This document shows positions 10,750 through 22,534 of a stretch of DNA of 64,000 nt, one piece after another. The notes under the pieces were generated by a model. That model searched no databases. It was given only the letters and a program-made list of their open reading frames with translations, and was not told the DNA's origin. Numbering within the stretch: the first letter of the stretch is position 1; each line of letters begins with the position of its first letter. Source of the stretch: Puccinia triticina (lineage: Eukaryota > Basidiomycota > Pucciniomycetes > Pucciniales > Pucciniaceae); the NCBI RefSeq assembly GCF_026914185.1, contig NC_070563.1, positions 1,984,001-2,048,000 on the forward strand, given 5' to 3'. The translations under genes were made by a program, and so were the position numbers.

Positions 10750-11966
10750 CACTTCAAGGATAATTAAATTTCCCAAAAAAATACTCAAAGTTTGAGGTTG
10801 GGAAAATCATTGAAAAAAAAATCACTATGTACTGAAAAAAAATGCAAACTGAGCGTGCTCAGCCAAAAAAATAAAAATGTGTCAGACTGAGTAAAAAACA
10901 ATGGGGCACATTTTTGGGGTGATTTGTTGGACGGACCTGCACAAGGCCCACATGGGCCCCTAACAGGCCCGTTGGGCCCATTGAAAAAGTAGTATTTGTT
11001 TGGAATTCCAATGCTCTGCTAAAATGTGAAATGGGTCAAACTGAATAAAAAACATGGGGGTACATTTTTGGGGAGATTTTTTGGACGGGCCTGAATGAGG
11101 CCCACATGGCCCCCACAAAGCCCACTGGGCCCATTGAAAGAGTAGCCTTGGTCAAGAATGCCTATGCTCAGCTAAGAAACAAAAATGTGTCAACCTGAGT
11201 AAAAAACATGGGGCCACACTTTTGGGGAGGGCTTATTGACAGACCTGCATCAGGCCCGTCAGGGCCCACCCAAAGCTGGTTCGGCCAACCCAGAAGTAGT
11301 TTTGGTTAAGAATGCCCATATGATGTTTCAGAACAGCACCAATTGACCACTAATCAACAGAAGATATTGAAGGGCTTCTGACATCTGTATGACATTTGTG
11401 CACTCACAGAATTTATGTCCAGGCCCTTTCCTTTTCCTTGGAACCCTGTTGGCCCGTATGGGCCTGATGCAGGCCCGTCCAAAAAGCCTCCCCAACAATG
11501 TGCCCCTAGGGTTTTTACTCAGTCTGACACATTTTATTTCTTAGCTGAGCATATGCTTTCTTAACCAAGGCTACTCTTTCAATGGGCCCAGTGGGCTTTG
11601 TGGGGGCCATGTGGGCCTCATTCAGGCCTGTCCAAAAAATCTCCCTAAAAATGTACCCCCATGTTTTTTATTCAGTTTGACCCATTTCACATTTTAGCAG
11701 AGCATTGGACTTCCAAACAAATACTACTTTTTCAATGGGCCCAACGGGCCTGTTAGGGGCCCATGCGGGCCTTGTGCAGGCCCGTCCAACCAATCACCCC
11801 AAAAATGTGCCCCATTGTTTTTTACTCAGTCTGACACATTTTTATTTTTTTGGCTGAGCACGCTCAGTTTGCATTCTTTTTCAGTACAGAGTGATTTTTT
11901 TTCAATAATTTTCCCAACCTCAAACTTTGAGTATTTTTTTTGGGAAATTTAATTATCCTTGAAGTG
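10750..11966. mobile_element. 1.2-kb foldback CACTA-like element
   Basis: Almost the whole element is one inverted repeat: 10750 onward (CACTTCAAGGATAATTAAAT) matches the reverse complement of the sequence ending at 11966, with arms of roughly 580 bp around a short centre near 11340-11400. CACT termini and a 3-bp duplication TGG (10747-10749, 11967-11969) fit the CACTA group. The arms contain three to four internal repeats of a GGGCCCATTGAAA...ACATTTTTGGGG module. No transposase frame. The right end lies 54 bp upstream of the ATG of the next gene. Confidence 0.85.
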
Positions 11967-12020
11967 TGGAATGCTGCTCCACTTACTTTCGGGATAAGCT
12001 TCTACTCGGTCACATCCAGA

Positions 12021-12482
12021 ATGGTTTCAGAACATGTCAGAAAGGCTCTTATTACTTTTGGCGTCATGTTTGGAATAATTTTCGCATATTTCACGATGCA
12101 ATGTTTGTGTGGGGCCTGCCGGCGTAAGCATTTCTCAGACCGCAACAAAAAAGTCCGTAAACAAGCTCTTCATTTGCTCCATTGTAGATGTTTAGGCTGG
12201 AAAACTAATTCTGTCTCTTCAAATTGGAATACTATTGGCCATGGTCCAACTTCAACTCAGACTTCCAAGTCAGAGATTGATCCAGAATACCCGCACCAAG
12301 GTTCGGCGTCTGACGGCGGTGACTCCAGCGTACATGGAACGGCACAAGAACTCACAATATATACATGTTACGATTTCGGTCTATGGCTTGACAAGACTGG
12401 ATTTCTCTGTGGTGACTGCTCTGGCGGTGATTCTGGTGGTGGAGGTGGTGATAGTGGGGGTGGGGGTGGAGGTGGCAGCTGA
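12021..12482 (+). CDS. Small membrane protein with Cys pairs and Gly-rich C-terminus
   Basis: From ATG 12021 the product is 153 residues. Residues about 9-25 form one transmembrane helix (ALITFGVMFGIIFAYFTMQC), followed by a Cys-rich juxtamembrane segment (CLCGACRRKH, later HCRCLGW) that could be palmitoylated. A polar middle region and a C-terminus of CGDCSGGDSGGGGG-type repeats complete it. The frame is open further 5' into the foldback element, but only through non-AUG codons, and removing the element meets an upstream stop, so 12021 is the best start. The transposon has replaced the sequence from 54 bp upstream, so any original promoter now lies 1.2 kb away. I do not recognise the family. 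No intron is needed; codon use and composition look like a real gene. Confidence 0.6.
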   Translation: MVSEHVRKALITFGVMFGIIFAYFTMQCLCGACRRKHFSDRNKKVRKQALHLLHCRCLGWKTNSVSSNWNTIGHGPTSTQTSKSEIDPEYPHQGSASDGGDSSVHGTAQELTIYTCYDFGLWLDKTGFLCGDCSGGDSGGGGGDSGGGGGGGS

Positions 12483-13399
12483 TCTGGCAGTCAATTGTGA
12501 AAACTTCAATATAAGAATTCAGTATGCCACTGTCAGGGCTAGCTGAGCCCTTCACTGAAATCCTATAGTTTCAGTGTAGTCCGTAGTACGCGCAAGACCG
12601 TGTGTCTTGGAGAGAACCAAAATTCTAGAACCAACGCATATATTACTAGCTCAGTAGAATTGGTCAGTCACAGTTCTCTGCTATGTATCTACAACAGTGG
12701 AAAAAGGAAACAGAGTGATGAGTCTTGTGACATGTGCATAGGTCTTGACTGCAACAACTGTCACAGGACTTTGTAGATACTCTATCTACATGATTTTATC
12801 ACTTAGTAATAAAATCATCATTCCTTGCAAGCTACACTCTCAACAATAGAAGGCATTGGGAGCTTAATGGGTTTTGCAGAATTGTTGGATTTTTCTCAAA
12901 TTTTCCAGTTTTGCTATGTACTTAACTTTAATTTAACCTTCACTCCAAAAATTAGGCCAACCTTGCATTCAAGGGTTTTTAAGCACATGCAGACAAAAAT
13001 ATACACTTAACTTTAAACCTAACCTTCAGATTGACTTCTGCCTGGGATGTCCTTCTGTAACAACCCAGCGCTCAGTTGGCCCCTCCCTGCCCCCTCCATA
13101 CGCGCAGAGGGCAGCGGCCAATGACCCTGGGCAGTGGATGGTAGAGTAAAGAAGGTGCTCCGGTTCTAAATATGAACTTGGTTTATCTCTAACCCAACTG
13201 CAAGACAATTTCCAGGAGGACATTGGCTCCGGGGGTGGATTTGGCCTTGGGTCCACCAGGAAAAAAAAGTAGTCACTTGATGGCAAGTGACATGACACAG
13301 CTTTGTTTTCAGCTCCAACACTGCTCCAATGCTGCTCCTCTCCACCAGCACATCTAGGGCTCACATGATAGGTGTCAGGATCAAAGCACTCAATGTGAA
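12483..13399. other. No gene recognised
   Basis: AT-rich sequence after the small membrane-protein gene. About 12655-12700 shares a short stretch (CTCAGTAGAATTGGTCAGT) with the loop of the foldback at 15130-15770, so transposon debris is present. No coding frame with support. Confidence 0.35.
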
Positions 13400-13965
13400 A
13401 AAACCAGATGATGCTCAGCTTTTGCCCTGGCCCAGCTGATGCTCAGCTTTTACCCTGGCTCAGCTGATGCTCAGTTTTTCCCCTGGCCCAGCTGATGCTC
13501 AGCTTTGGAACTGGCCACCTGATGATCATCTTTGGCCCTGGCACAGCTGATGCTCAGCCTTGTCCATGGCTCAGCTGATGCTCAGCTTTGGCCCTAGCCT
13601 AGCTGATTTTCAGCTCTGGACCTGTCCAAGCTGATTCCCATATTTCTCCCTGGCCTGACTCAGCTGATACTCAGCACGCTGAGCATTAGCTGGCCAGCAA
13701 GCCCAGGACTGGGCCAAAGCTGAGCATCAGCTGGGACAGGACTAGGAGAAGGCTGAGAAAGGACTGGTACAAAGCTGAGCATCAGCTGTGCCAGGACTGG
13801 TACAAAGCTGAGCATCACCTGGGCAATGACTGGTCAAAAGGCTTTATTCCAATTCTGAGAGTAAGCTGCATGAAAAAGCTGAGTATGAGCTGGGCAGAAA
13901 AGCTGAGTATGAACTGGGTGCCAAAGCTGAGTATCAGCTGAACAGAACTGAGGATCAGTTGGGCT
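13400..13965. repeat. Inverted tandem array of a ~27-bp CAGCTGATGCTCAGC unit
   Basis: About ten units of CAGCTGATGCTCAGCTTTGG run in one direction to near 13665. From there the same unit continues in the opposite direction (GCTGAGCATCAGCTGGG) to about 13960. The block is therefore both a tandem repeat and a large imperfect palindrome. Confidence 0.8.
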
Positions 13966-14289
13966 CATCAAAAACTGAACAGGACCTCCTTGGTAAATTT
14001 TGGAAGTTGAGGAGATGGTTGGGAGATTGGGGTAGATAGTGGATAGATATTGGATAGATGGTGGGTAGCTGGCTGGAGCTGGTGTAATGTCACTTGTAAT
14101 CAACTGACTATTTTATTTTCCTGGTGGTCTCATCTGACATCTGTCAGGTGCACCATGCAGAAAAGATATAAAAAAAATATGTGATTGCCCCTGGTCAACC
14201 AAACCAGAAATTTTGGAAAATGATCCAACAGTTCTGCAAAACAAAGTACCTACACCACAGGAGCAGGTCAACTTTATGTTGACACTCCA

Positions 14290-14618
14290 CCTTTGCAACC
14301 CAAAAATTTTGCTTTCCTCTGAGGCAGTCAGAAATTACCACAAAATTATTAGTTGGCGTGGTTTTGGCTGTCACAACAGCATCCTGGCGGGCGCGTCAAC
14401 GTTGTTGGACCAACAAGGGGTTTGCCAATCACTCCAGCAACATTGAGTTGACACCTTTCCCTCTGTGCTCCAGAATCCCGTCAAGGGATCAAGCCCACAA
14501 ATTTGGCAATGGGTAAATCCTGTAGGTGCTGATTGGCAAAAGGAATTCCCGTGGGCTTGAACCCACAGTCCAATCTTCCCAGGATGCTCACTCAAGGAGC
14601 TTCTTGCCAGCCACACTA
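14290..14618 (-). mobile_element. tRNA-derived SINE-like element, copy 1
   Basis: Read on the minus strand from 14618, the head looks like a tRNA gene: an A-box-like AAGCTCCTTGAGTGAGC (14586-14602) and a good B box GGGTTCAAGCCC (14553-14564) at tRNA-like spacing, with flanking complementary bases. The tRNA-unrelated body follows to about 14290. The same head and body recur at 25369-25690 on the plus strand and the body alone at about 28270-28450. Pol III internal promoters plus dispersed copies define a SINE; the parent tRNA is not identified. Confidence 0.55.
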
Positions 14619-15129
14619 TACAAAATTCACTATACCTGTATAACAGAATTGAAAGCTTAATAACTGAGCAACCCAGTTTGTTTCCACTATTCAACAAAGA
14701 AGAACTTGAAGGCAAAAAGAAAAAAAAAATCAAAATCAAGTTGTCTTCTCAAACACTCACTTGGCAAAGCATCTTTGCAGGCGGGCGCAGGAAAGCAAAA
14801 AACCTGAGCATCCAGAACCAGTTGGTCAGACCATCCTGTTCCAGCAATCCTCAAGTTGGGGGACCTCGCTGTCAAGGAGAATTTTTGGTCAATGAAAACA
14901 TCTTTTTGGTGTTTTGTCAAGCTGTCCCAGGAACCCAAGCATCCTCTTGACAATTGGGTCCTCAAAGTGTTGTTTGAACACTTTGGAAGGCTGTCCTTGC
15001 AACCCAAGTGTCCTATCAACCCCATGGCTTCAGCATATGACCTACAGACACCGGTGAAAGCGTCAGGATAACCCAGGTATCCCAAGAATGGCTGGGTTGA
15101 GGCCCTTGTCCGCTCAACACCAAGTCTTC

Positions 15130-15770
15130 CTTCAAGGGGACTTTGACGTCCTAGCAACCCCAGATGCCACAACCACTGCGCTTGACAAGGACATCAATGA
15201 AAACATCCTGTCTGAAAAGTGTCCTACAGCCAACAAGACAACCATAACGTTCCATGGCAGTCCTAGCTGTTGCTAGGACACGTGATTCCTGCAACTGTTT
15301 TGGAAACATCCTGGCTTCTCTCAATTGCCCCTGTGGTGTAGCTCAGTAGAATTGGTCAGTTGCAGTTCTCTACTGAGCTAAACCACAGGAGCAATCAAGA
15401 GAACCTGTGATTTTGCCAAAACTGTTGCAGGGATCACACGTCCTGGCAACCACTAGGACCACCATGGAACATTATGGTTGTCTTGATGGGCATAGCAACG
15501 GTGAAACAATACAATACGGGACTGGTATTGGCCAATACTACATATAGCATTGTTTTTTTGATACATCAGAATTCAATACCATGGATTGTATTGGTTTGGT
15601 GACTTGATCCAATACCAATACAGTGTATTGGACTCAAAAATATTAATACATGTACCCTACCGTTTCACCATTGGGCATAGGACAGATTTTTCACGGAATT
15701 TTTTCACTTGTGTCCTCATCAACGGCAATGGTTGCAGGATCTGGGGTTTCTGGGATGTCATTGTCCTTCT
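15130..15770. repeat. Foldback repeat carrying a small hAT MITE
   Basis: The left arm (about 15130-15340) is the imperfect inverse of the right arm (about 15372-15765), around a loop containing GAATTGGTCAGTTGCAG. The right arm is interrupted by a 177-bp element at 15496-15672 that the left arm lacks. Part of the arm (AGTCCTAGTGGTTGCCAGGA) also occurs at 28930-28990. Confidence 0.7.
15496..15672. mobile_element. hAT MITE, CAACGGTGAAAC ends
   Basis: 177 bp with terminal CAACGGTGAAAC and inverse GTTTCACCATT, flanked by the perfect 8-bp duplication GGGCATAG (15488-15495, 15673-15680). The sequence without it matches the other arm of the foldback. Interior AT-rich, built of GTATTGG-like words. 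Confidence 0.85.
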
Positions 15771-15920
15771 GACAAATGGACCAACATTAGGTGGACAACA
15801 GCCAGAACCAACAATGGGCCTTTACTATACAGATATTGGTATAGTATTGTTATTGTATTTTTTTTGGTCCAATAGCAGTACTGTTATTTCCATTTTCAGC
15901 AATGTATTTTTAATACTATA

Positions 15921-16674
15921 TGTTGGATTTCTATCTCACTTCCTTCTACCTCATGATCCTCAAACCAGCTGTCACTCCTATCCACACTTCAAGTCAACCA
16001 CATGCTCTCCTTTTAGCTCAAGTCATGCCATCCTCCTACCTCAGCCTGTGACCTTGATCCCTGTTCTGATGTGTTGTATAGCTTTCCTGATCTACTGTGC
16101 CTGTTATGTGCGTGCGCGCTCTGTCTGTGATAGTGAGAATGTCACCTGTTTCCTTTACCCAAGTTCCATCACTTTCCATCACCTTCCATTGTTTTCCTTG
16201 CATATTCATTGTGTTCCGAACCACAAGTCTGCCCGGTGTATTTAGCCTATATCTGCCATAGTCTAGTTCAGCGCAATCAACCTCATCGGTTCTTCCTCTG
16301 TTTTTTCCGCGCCCACTATCTCACTGCAAAAAAAACTTGGTCAACTGCTTGCAGTTGACATGCAGGATACTCAAGCCAAGCTACCATTGTAACTCCACCT
16401 GAATGCACAAGTGCCTTTGTTGGCACAGTCACTGTGCAAGGTGCACAGTGACTGTGCATTGAAGCTTTGGTTGAGTCAAACCTTGGGTAAGGCTGGTGTA
16501 ACACCACAAGCTTCCTCAGAGTTACCACATGTCAACTGCTCACAGTTGACACAGTTTTTTTTGCAGTGTCTGAGCCAATCCGGTGAGCACTCTCCCACTC
16601 ACTGTCCCCTCTCGAGCCCAAAGGCTCATCTCTGTGCCCTATTTGTGCTGCGGTCTTCTCGTGAAATCCCTTCA
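15921..16674. mobile_element. Solo LTR in the hAT derivative
   Basis: Begins TGTTGGATTTC and ends ATCCCTTCA, flanked by the 5-bp duplication CTATA (15916-15920, 16675-16679). The sequence without it equals the uninterrupted copy near 49569. TG...CA ends and a 5-bp duplication are LTR hallmarks. No internal retrotransposon part. A diverged relative lies at about 29040-29540. A CACTA MITE sits inside it. Confidence 0.85.
16322..16568. mobile_element. 247-bp CACTA MITE, copy 1
   Basis: Ends CACTGCAAAAAAAACTTGG and inverse of CACTGCAAAAAAAACTGTG, 3-bp duplication TCT. It has a second inverted pair just inside (CAACTGCTTGCAGTTG) and a central dyad GTGCAAGGTGCACAGTGAC. The same element, reversed, is at 35682-35928; both are exactly 247 bp. 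The termini resemble those of the 2.5-kb CACTA element at 1245-3771. Confidence 0.9.
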
Positions 16675-16715
16675 CTATATCCAATTACATGAGGATTTTT
16701 TCTTTTTGGAGAATA

Positions 16716-19497
16716 CAGTAGAACTTGCCCTAACCCATACCTGGCAAGACCCATAACCTCCCTAAACTCATAGGATTTTGGCTCTCCCAATTTGGGGCAA
16801 GCCAAAAAAGGGGTCTTAACCCATAAACCTGTCATCTCCCGTAACCCATAGCACTTGGGTCTCCCAAACCGGAAAAATCCCTGTCTAAACCCATAATAGT
16901 TTCCACGTAACTTCTACACATTTCCATGCCTCCTGAATTCCCCCGGCCCACAGGGAGGCTGGAACCGCAAGAGTCCTCACAGCCCATTACTTACACAAAC
17001 AAAACGCTCAAACAGCATGTTGCTTCTCTGGCTTGATGATGAAAACACTTCTCCAGTCTTCATAACCCGCGTAGGAAACCTTGCTTACTTTTCCAATAAA
17101 AATTCTTTACCCTCAAAGATTCAGCCTTCTGAAATGCTTGATCAAATTGAGCTCGATCTACTTGAGAGGGCTTTTGCTCTCATGGAAAAAAAATCAGGGC
17201 GAAGCGGGAGGAAATAACCAAAAAAATCAAGAAAAACCTTCCGCACACCGATGAAGAAGAAGAATGGCTTGATAATGAAGGAAATCTGGTCGACAAGAAG
17301 CTCTTCATTGAAGCAATTCTTGGCTTGAAAGAAAATGTTTCAATTCAAGCATTGGAAAGCCATCTCAAAGCCCTTTTAAATATCATGAAGTACTTGGACA
17401 ACCTCGTTCAACTATTGGGAAAAAAGCCAAAAAAAAAGGCAACATCCTCGGCTGAACTACCTGAACCAAAGAAAAAGCGTCCGAACCCACCTCGCTCAAA
17501 GAAATCAACAACCGCAACCCTCCAGCAGAAAGTTCAAGTGTTGGATTGGTACCATGCAAACGGCAAAAACCAATCTGCAACTGCCAAGCACTTTCAAAAT
17601 GTTTATCCCGAACTCAAAATTAAACAAACCAAACTATTAGCTTGGCTAAAAGATGAGAAGACCATCTGACAGAACAACATCAATACTGGATCTTTGGCAA
17701 AGAGAATCAATAAAGTAAAGTTTGATGTGGTGAACAAGATGCTTGAAGAATGAGTGCGCCAGGCACTTGGCTCAAAGTTAACCATTAGTGGTGATTTGAT
17801 TTGCGAGAAGTGGAAGGACTTTGCTTGACTTCAAGGCATACCAAGCAGTGATTGGCTGAAGTTGAGAAATGGATGGCTCGATTCCTTCAAGGCTTGTAAC
17901 GGTCTTCATTCGTTCAAAAAACACGGCAAGGCAGCCCAAGCCAATGAACGTGCCATATCCAAAGAAGTTTCTTGCCTCCAGGAAATTGTTTTGCAATATC
18001 CGCCCAACGATGTTTTTAATATGGATGAAACTGGTTTGTTCTATGCGTAAGTCCAACTTCATTTTTCCCTTGATTTGCTTGATCTATGTATGTACCAACA
18101 TGTTTGATTTAGCATGCCACCCGATAGAGGTCTTGCCTACAACCAAGAGCACAGAATAAAATCAAACAAAACACGGATCACTATTGCACTCACTTGTAAC
18201 TCTACTGGAACCGAGAAGCTTCCGCTCTTGTTTATTGGGAAATGGGAACGTCCTCGGTGCTTTCAGAAAAATACTGGTCATCAACTCGGTTATCAATACT
18301 ACAACAATACAAAGGCTTGGATGGATCACACCATCTTTCAGAATTGGCTGAGGAACTGGAATTCTCAACTTAAAAATTCAAAGCGATCAATCCTTCTTCT
18401 TGTTGATAACTTTGCAGGCCATCAATCACCACCCAAAGGTCTCTCAAATATCAACCTCCAGTTTCTTTCGCCAAACTTAACCTCTCATGTCCAACCACTT
18501 GATGCAGGTATCATCAATACGTTCAAAGCACACCACCGTCGCCGTTTCATGTTGCATGCTGTCAGGAATTTCAACATGGATATAACAGTTTCAAATATTT
18601 ATGCTATCAATCAGCTGTCAGCAATGCGACTCAGCCGTTTGGCTTGGAACTCGGTCACCAGAGCAACAATTGAAAATTGCTGGAAACACACTGGGATAAC
18701 ATCTAAATCCGATGAGGTTAATTCAACCAACAAGTAAGCTACATTCAAATTATTGGTCGGACATATGTTCATAATCCAATGTCATTTTTTTTGCTCATTC
18801 GTACAGCAAAAACACAGATGTCAGCATGAATCTAGCGCAAACAGAATTAGAAACCAAAGCGACTAGACTCGAGGCACTCAGGATAGTGAACAAAACAAAC
18901 CAAATGTTGATTTCCGAGCTTCTCAACCCCATTGGCGAGACTCAAGAATATGGTCTTCTCTCACTGGATGAAGTTTTCCAGCTGCATCAAGAGTCAAACA
19001 GTAACGATATTGAAGTCCTTGAAGACGAGCCTCCACCAGTTCCAAAGCCAACAATCAAGGAAATGTGAAGTGCTTTTTCAACTATATTTAATTATTTACA
19101 TCATGATAATTCACCCATCTCTCAAGATTTGGAAGATGTCTTAGAAAAATATAGCAAGAATCTTGATAAGGTTTTGCTTCAAAATTCTCAACAGTTATCA
19201 ATTGATTCTTTCTTAAAAAGCTTGTAGATTAATGTATGTACATATGTAGATAGTATGCATATACATACAAAGCTTTTCTAGAAATATAAACCTCTCAAAA
19301 CCCATGAAAAGATATGGGTTTTGACAGGCAATGCTAAAGGCTTCCCGGATACCTGTCCAAACGCATATAATTTATGGGTCTTGAGAGGTATGGGTTAGTG
19401 TATGGGTTCTGGGAGGTAAATGCCCAGACCCATAACCTGTGATAACCCATAGGAAAGTTGTTCTCCGGAGGGGTATGGGTCAAGACAGGTTCTACTG
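16716..19497 (+). mobile_element. Tigger/pogo-type DNA transposon (Tc1/mariner superfamily)
   Basis: 2,782 bp between TA dinucleotides (16714-16715, 19498-19499). Left end CAGTAGAACTTGCCC, right end reversed CAGTAGAACCTGTCTTG; the subterminal zones repeat ACCCATA/TATGGGT words many times, probably transposase-binding sites. It carries a decayed transposase gene. The empty site exists in this same window: near 49555 the flanks join as GAATACTATATCC with a single TA, proving both ends and the duplication. Confidence 0.95.
17325..19068 (+). pseudogene. Tigger/pogo transposase with DDE_1 (CENP-B-like) domain, three stops
   Basis: Domains in order: a basic Lys-rich stretch; a Psq-type helix-turn-helix (TLQQKVQVLDWYHANGKNQS); a CENP-B-type second DNA-binding region (SDWLKLRNGWLDSFKACNGL); then the DDE_1 catalytic core. 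All three catalytic Asp are visible: in FNMDETGLF, in LLLVDNFAGH and in VQPLDAGII. Two introns are clear, after TGTTCTATGC (GTAAGT) with acceptor before 18113, and after the codons for EVNSTNK. The exon 17325-18050 holds three in-frame TGA codons (17667, 17751, 17826). By context each was probably an Arg CGA or Trp TGG codon, i.e. one transition away. The second half (18113-19068) is open. Upstream, 17017-17217 may belong to the N-terminus. The element can no longer supply its own transposase but is recently enough dead that the core reads well. Confidence 0.9.
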
Positions 19498-21906
19498 TAC
19501 TATATCCAAATGAAGGAAGAAACAAAAAAAATCTCAATACTATACTGGCCAGATGTGGCCAGTACCACTACTTTGTAGGGATGAAAATCGATCTATTTCT
19601 TGGGCTTGGGGATCAGAGCACCCAAAGCCTTTTTGGCCTCAGCAAAGTCCCCTGAGAGGGGAAAATCCTCACAAAGCCACAAAAGGCTGCTGACTGATTG
19701 TGAAATAGTTGAAGGGAACAAACCACCCCATCTGCAGCCGCAGAGAACAAGAGCTACCCGGTGTTCCTAAATAAGCCGGTGCTATTACCGCAAGGACCAG
19801 GTAAGTGCAACACTGGGTAATTATGTTACCCTACGTTATCCACGTTATTTCCGTAACGTAGCAGTCTGAGTGCCCCCCCGGCTACGTTACTGCTACCAGT
19901 AATTTTTGATTTCTTGGCGCAGCCATAACGTAATTGTGCCTTTTTGTTTTTCCTCCTGAAACAGATAATGTATTGATAATATTTGAGGATAGTGCGTTAT
20001 CAGAGTGAAGCAGATGCTGTACATCGCTCCACCCCTGGATAATGTGCTATTGCAATGAAACACATGCTCTACAGTGCCCCACCCCTGGATATTTTTCTAT
20101 CCCATTATCCAGGGGTCAAACAGACCTAACCCAATGATAACTTTTCAAAAATCTAGCCCCAAAGTAATCATATACCTTCAGGTAGAACTTGTTGCATTAT
20201 TTCCCGGCCACATCCTTAATTGAACCCGTACCACAGACCAGTCACTCATACTCATAGTCAATTTCAAATCAAATCATGGCCCTCGAACCATAGGAGCAGA
20301 GAACTTGACCGAGTCTGCAAATGATGGACATGGAACTGATACATCCACGACTCAACTGCGCCAATCAAGGTGTTCTTCTTCTGTAGTAGTTTCACCAAAC
20401 ATGGTGACCCCATCCTCTGATTCTTGGGTAAAAATAACTTGTCCAGCGACTCAGAAACGGCCAGCAGAAAGGTCATCCAATGTAGATTTCGTGCAATCAA
20501 AAACCAAAGGCAAAAGGACGAGCAAGCCGGTTAAGAAGAGGCAATGCACAGAGAATTCTTTGAAAAGCGCTTCGACAAGCAATACAAGCGCTTCGACAAG
20601 AAATACAATTGCCATGCCAGCTAGCAAGCCAAATAGGGTTAAAGGAGCAGTTTCTCGCGCAGAGGTGTGTATATTCTAATAAATGTCATTCCATCCGGGC
20701 TTCTACTGGATTTTGATTGATAATGATTTGATTTTTCTCACCTTTATTTCCAGTTCAATTCTAATGGCAACACCTACGATTTTGATCAGGATTCTACCGA
20801 CGCCGACGGGCCAAAGAACAACAAAAAGAAGAATGAGTACGCAAATGTACTTGACTATTTCAAGGATCCTGTGCGGAGGGAAGGTGATCCACCTGGTATT
20901 GCCTTGATGTACAAGTGCAAGTGGTGCCCAAAAACCTACCAAGCACAAAAATCATCTCGAGCAAATCTAAAAACGCATTGGGATGGGTCAACCCAGGCGG
21001 ACAAAAACTAGAAAGGCTGCCCCTGTCGGGAGAAAGCCAAGCAAGCGGGCATCAAGTTACCGCCAACTGTTGCCGAAAAAATTGCTGCTCCAAACAAACA
21101 GACTGGGCTAACAGTATTCATCAAGCCAGCCTTTGTGAATTGGGTCTTGAACCAGCTCTTGATGTTGTGGCACATCCGCCAGGCGTTGCCGTGGTCTCAA
21201 ATTGAAGATCCATTCCTCCGTGCCGCTTTTCAGTTTGCAAACCCCAAGGCTGTGCTCTACGGACAACAATGGTCCGCTGATGAGGCCAAGAAAATATACT
21301 CCGTCCTCAAATCTCATGTTTTCAACAAGCTAAACATATGTGGATAATCTTTTGAATTATGTACCAACTTTCTGATTGTTTGGTGTTGGCTTTAAAAAGA
21401 ACCTCGAAAATCAATTTACCCTGATCCACGATGTGTGGACGACTAAAGGCAACCGTTTTGCTTTCATTGGTGCGGCAGTCGCCTATGTCAACCAAGATTG
21501 GCAGTACATTGTCCGACATCTAACTCTCAAGATGATACCTTGGAAGCACGCCGGTCACCTCTTGGCGGGGCCCATTGCAACATTACTCAGAAAGAATAAG
21601 CTGTATCAAAAGATAAGTTGAATTCTTATGTAAATTGTATATGTACTTGACCGTTACAACGCTTACTTAGGTCTTCCTACTTTTATACATGCTTGCCCAG
21701 ACAACTGACTTGGGTTTGAACCATAACACAATGGCCAGTTACATGTATGACTTACTCACCAACGGCAACGGTACCACCACCGTGGGTGATGTTGATTGGG
21801 ACCCAACAACAATGCACATCCAGTGCATTTGCCACAAACTGGCTTTGATTGTCAATGCGGGTCTCGCCGCATTGTCACTCAAGACTCTGCCCCCAGGGAA
21901 AGCAAA

Positions 21907-22103
21907 TGTTGAGGGGCACAGGGGTTGCAGGACTGAGGTTCACGGACTGAGTCTTGTGACACAGGAGCTGTTGGCACGTAGAGACAATGTGGGTTGTATT
22001 CAGTGAGGAGAGAGCTCCAGGATCAGAGATCAGACCAACTAAATAAAACACCAAAGCATAACTATAGTAGAAGCATAATGTACTAGATATAAGCATATCA
22101 ACA
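21907..22103. mobile_element. Short solo LTR (197 bp) in the hAT transposase gene
   Basis: TGTTGAGGGGC...CATATCAACA with TGTTG/CAACA ends, and 5-bp duplication GCAAA (21902-21906, 22104-22108). Copia-type LTRs often have such ends; no internal part is left. Confidence 0.85.
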
Positions 22104-22534
22104 GCAAAAGAATTGGTCTTAGGCTTCTTCCCGGTTCTTGGACGGCTCACTGAGGAAGAGGAGCCCAAGGAACCTGAATCGTCAGGTCCCCTACCAGTCA
22201 ATGAGGCCGAAGTGGTTGACAAGAGCGACTTGGGACAACATGCGCTTGATGTTGATTCCAATGCTGACTACAGTAACGCAGACGATGAGGCTTCTGACGC
22301 GGGAGAAGAACTTGCTGCGGCCACTGACAGCAATTCAAATGAGGAAGAAGTCACAAACTCTTTGGGTGGTGCAAGTAGTAAACATGTCAAGTCAAGCAAA
22401 CTCAAAGATCTTACCAAAAAGGTATTTTTTTTGGCTATGTACTAGACGTGCATAATTGATTAATTGGTGACACTAACTTTTGCCCATAGCTTGATACAGT
22501 GATCAAACATATTACTTGTTCAGCAGCGCAGCGG

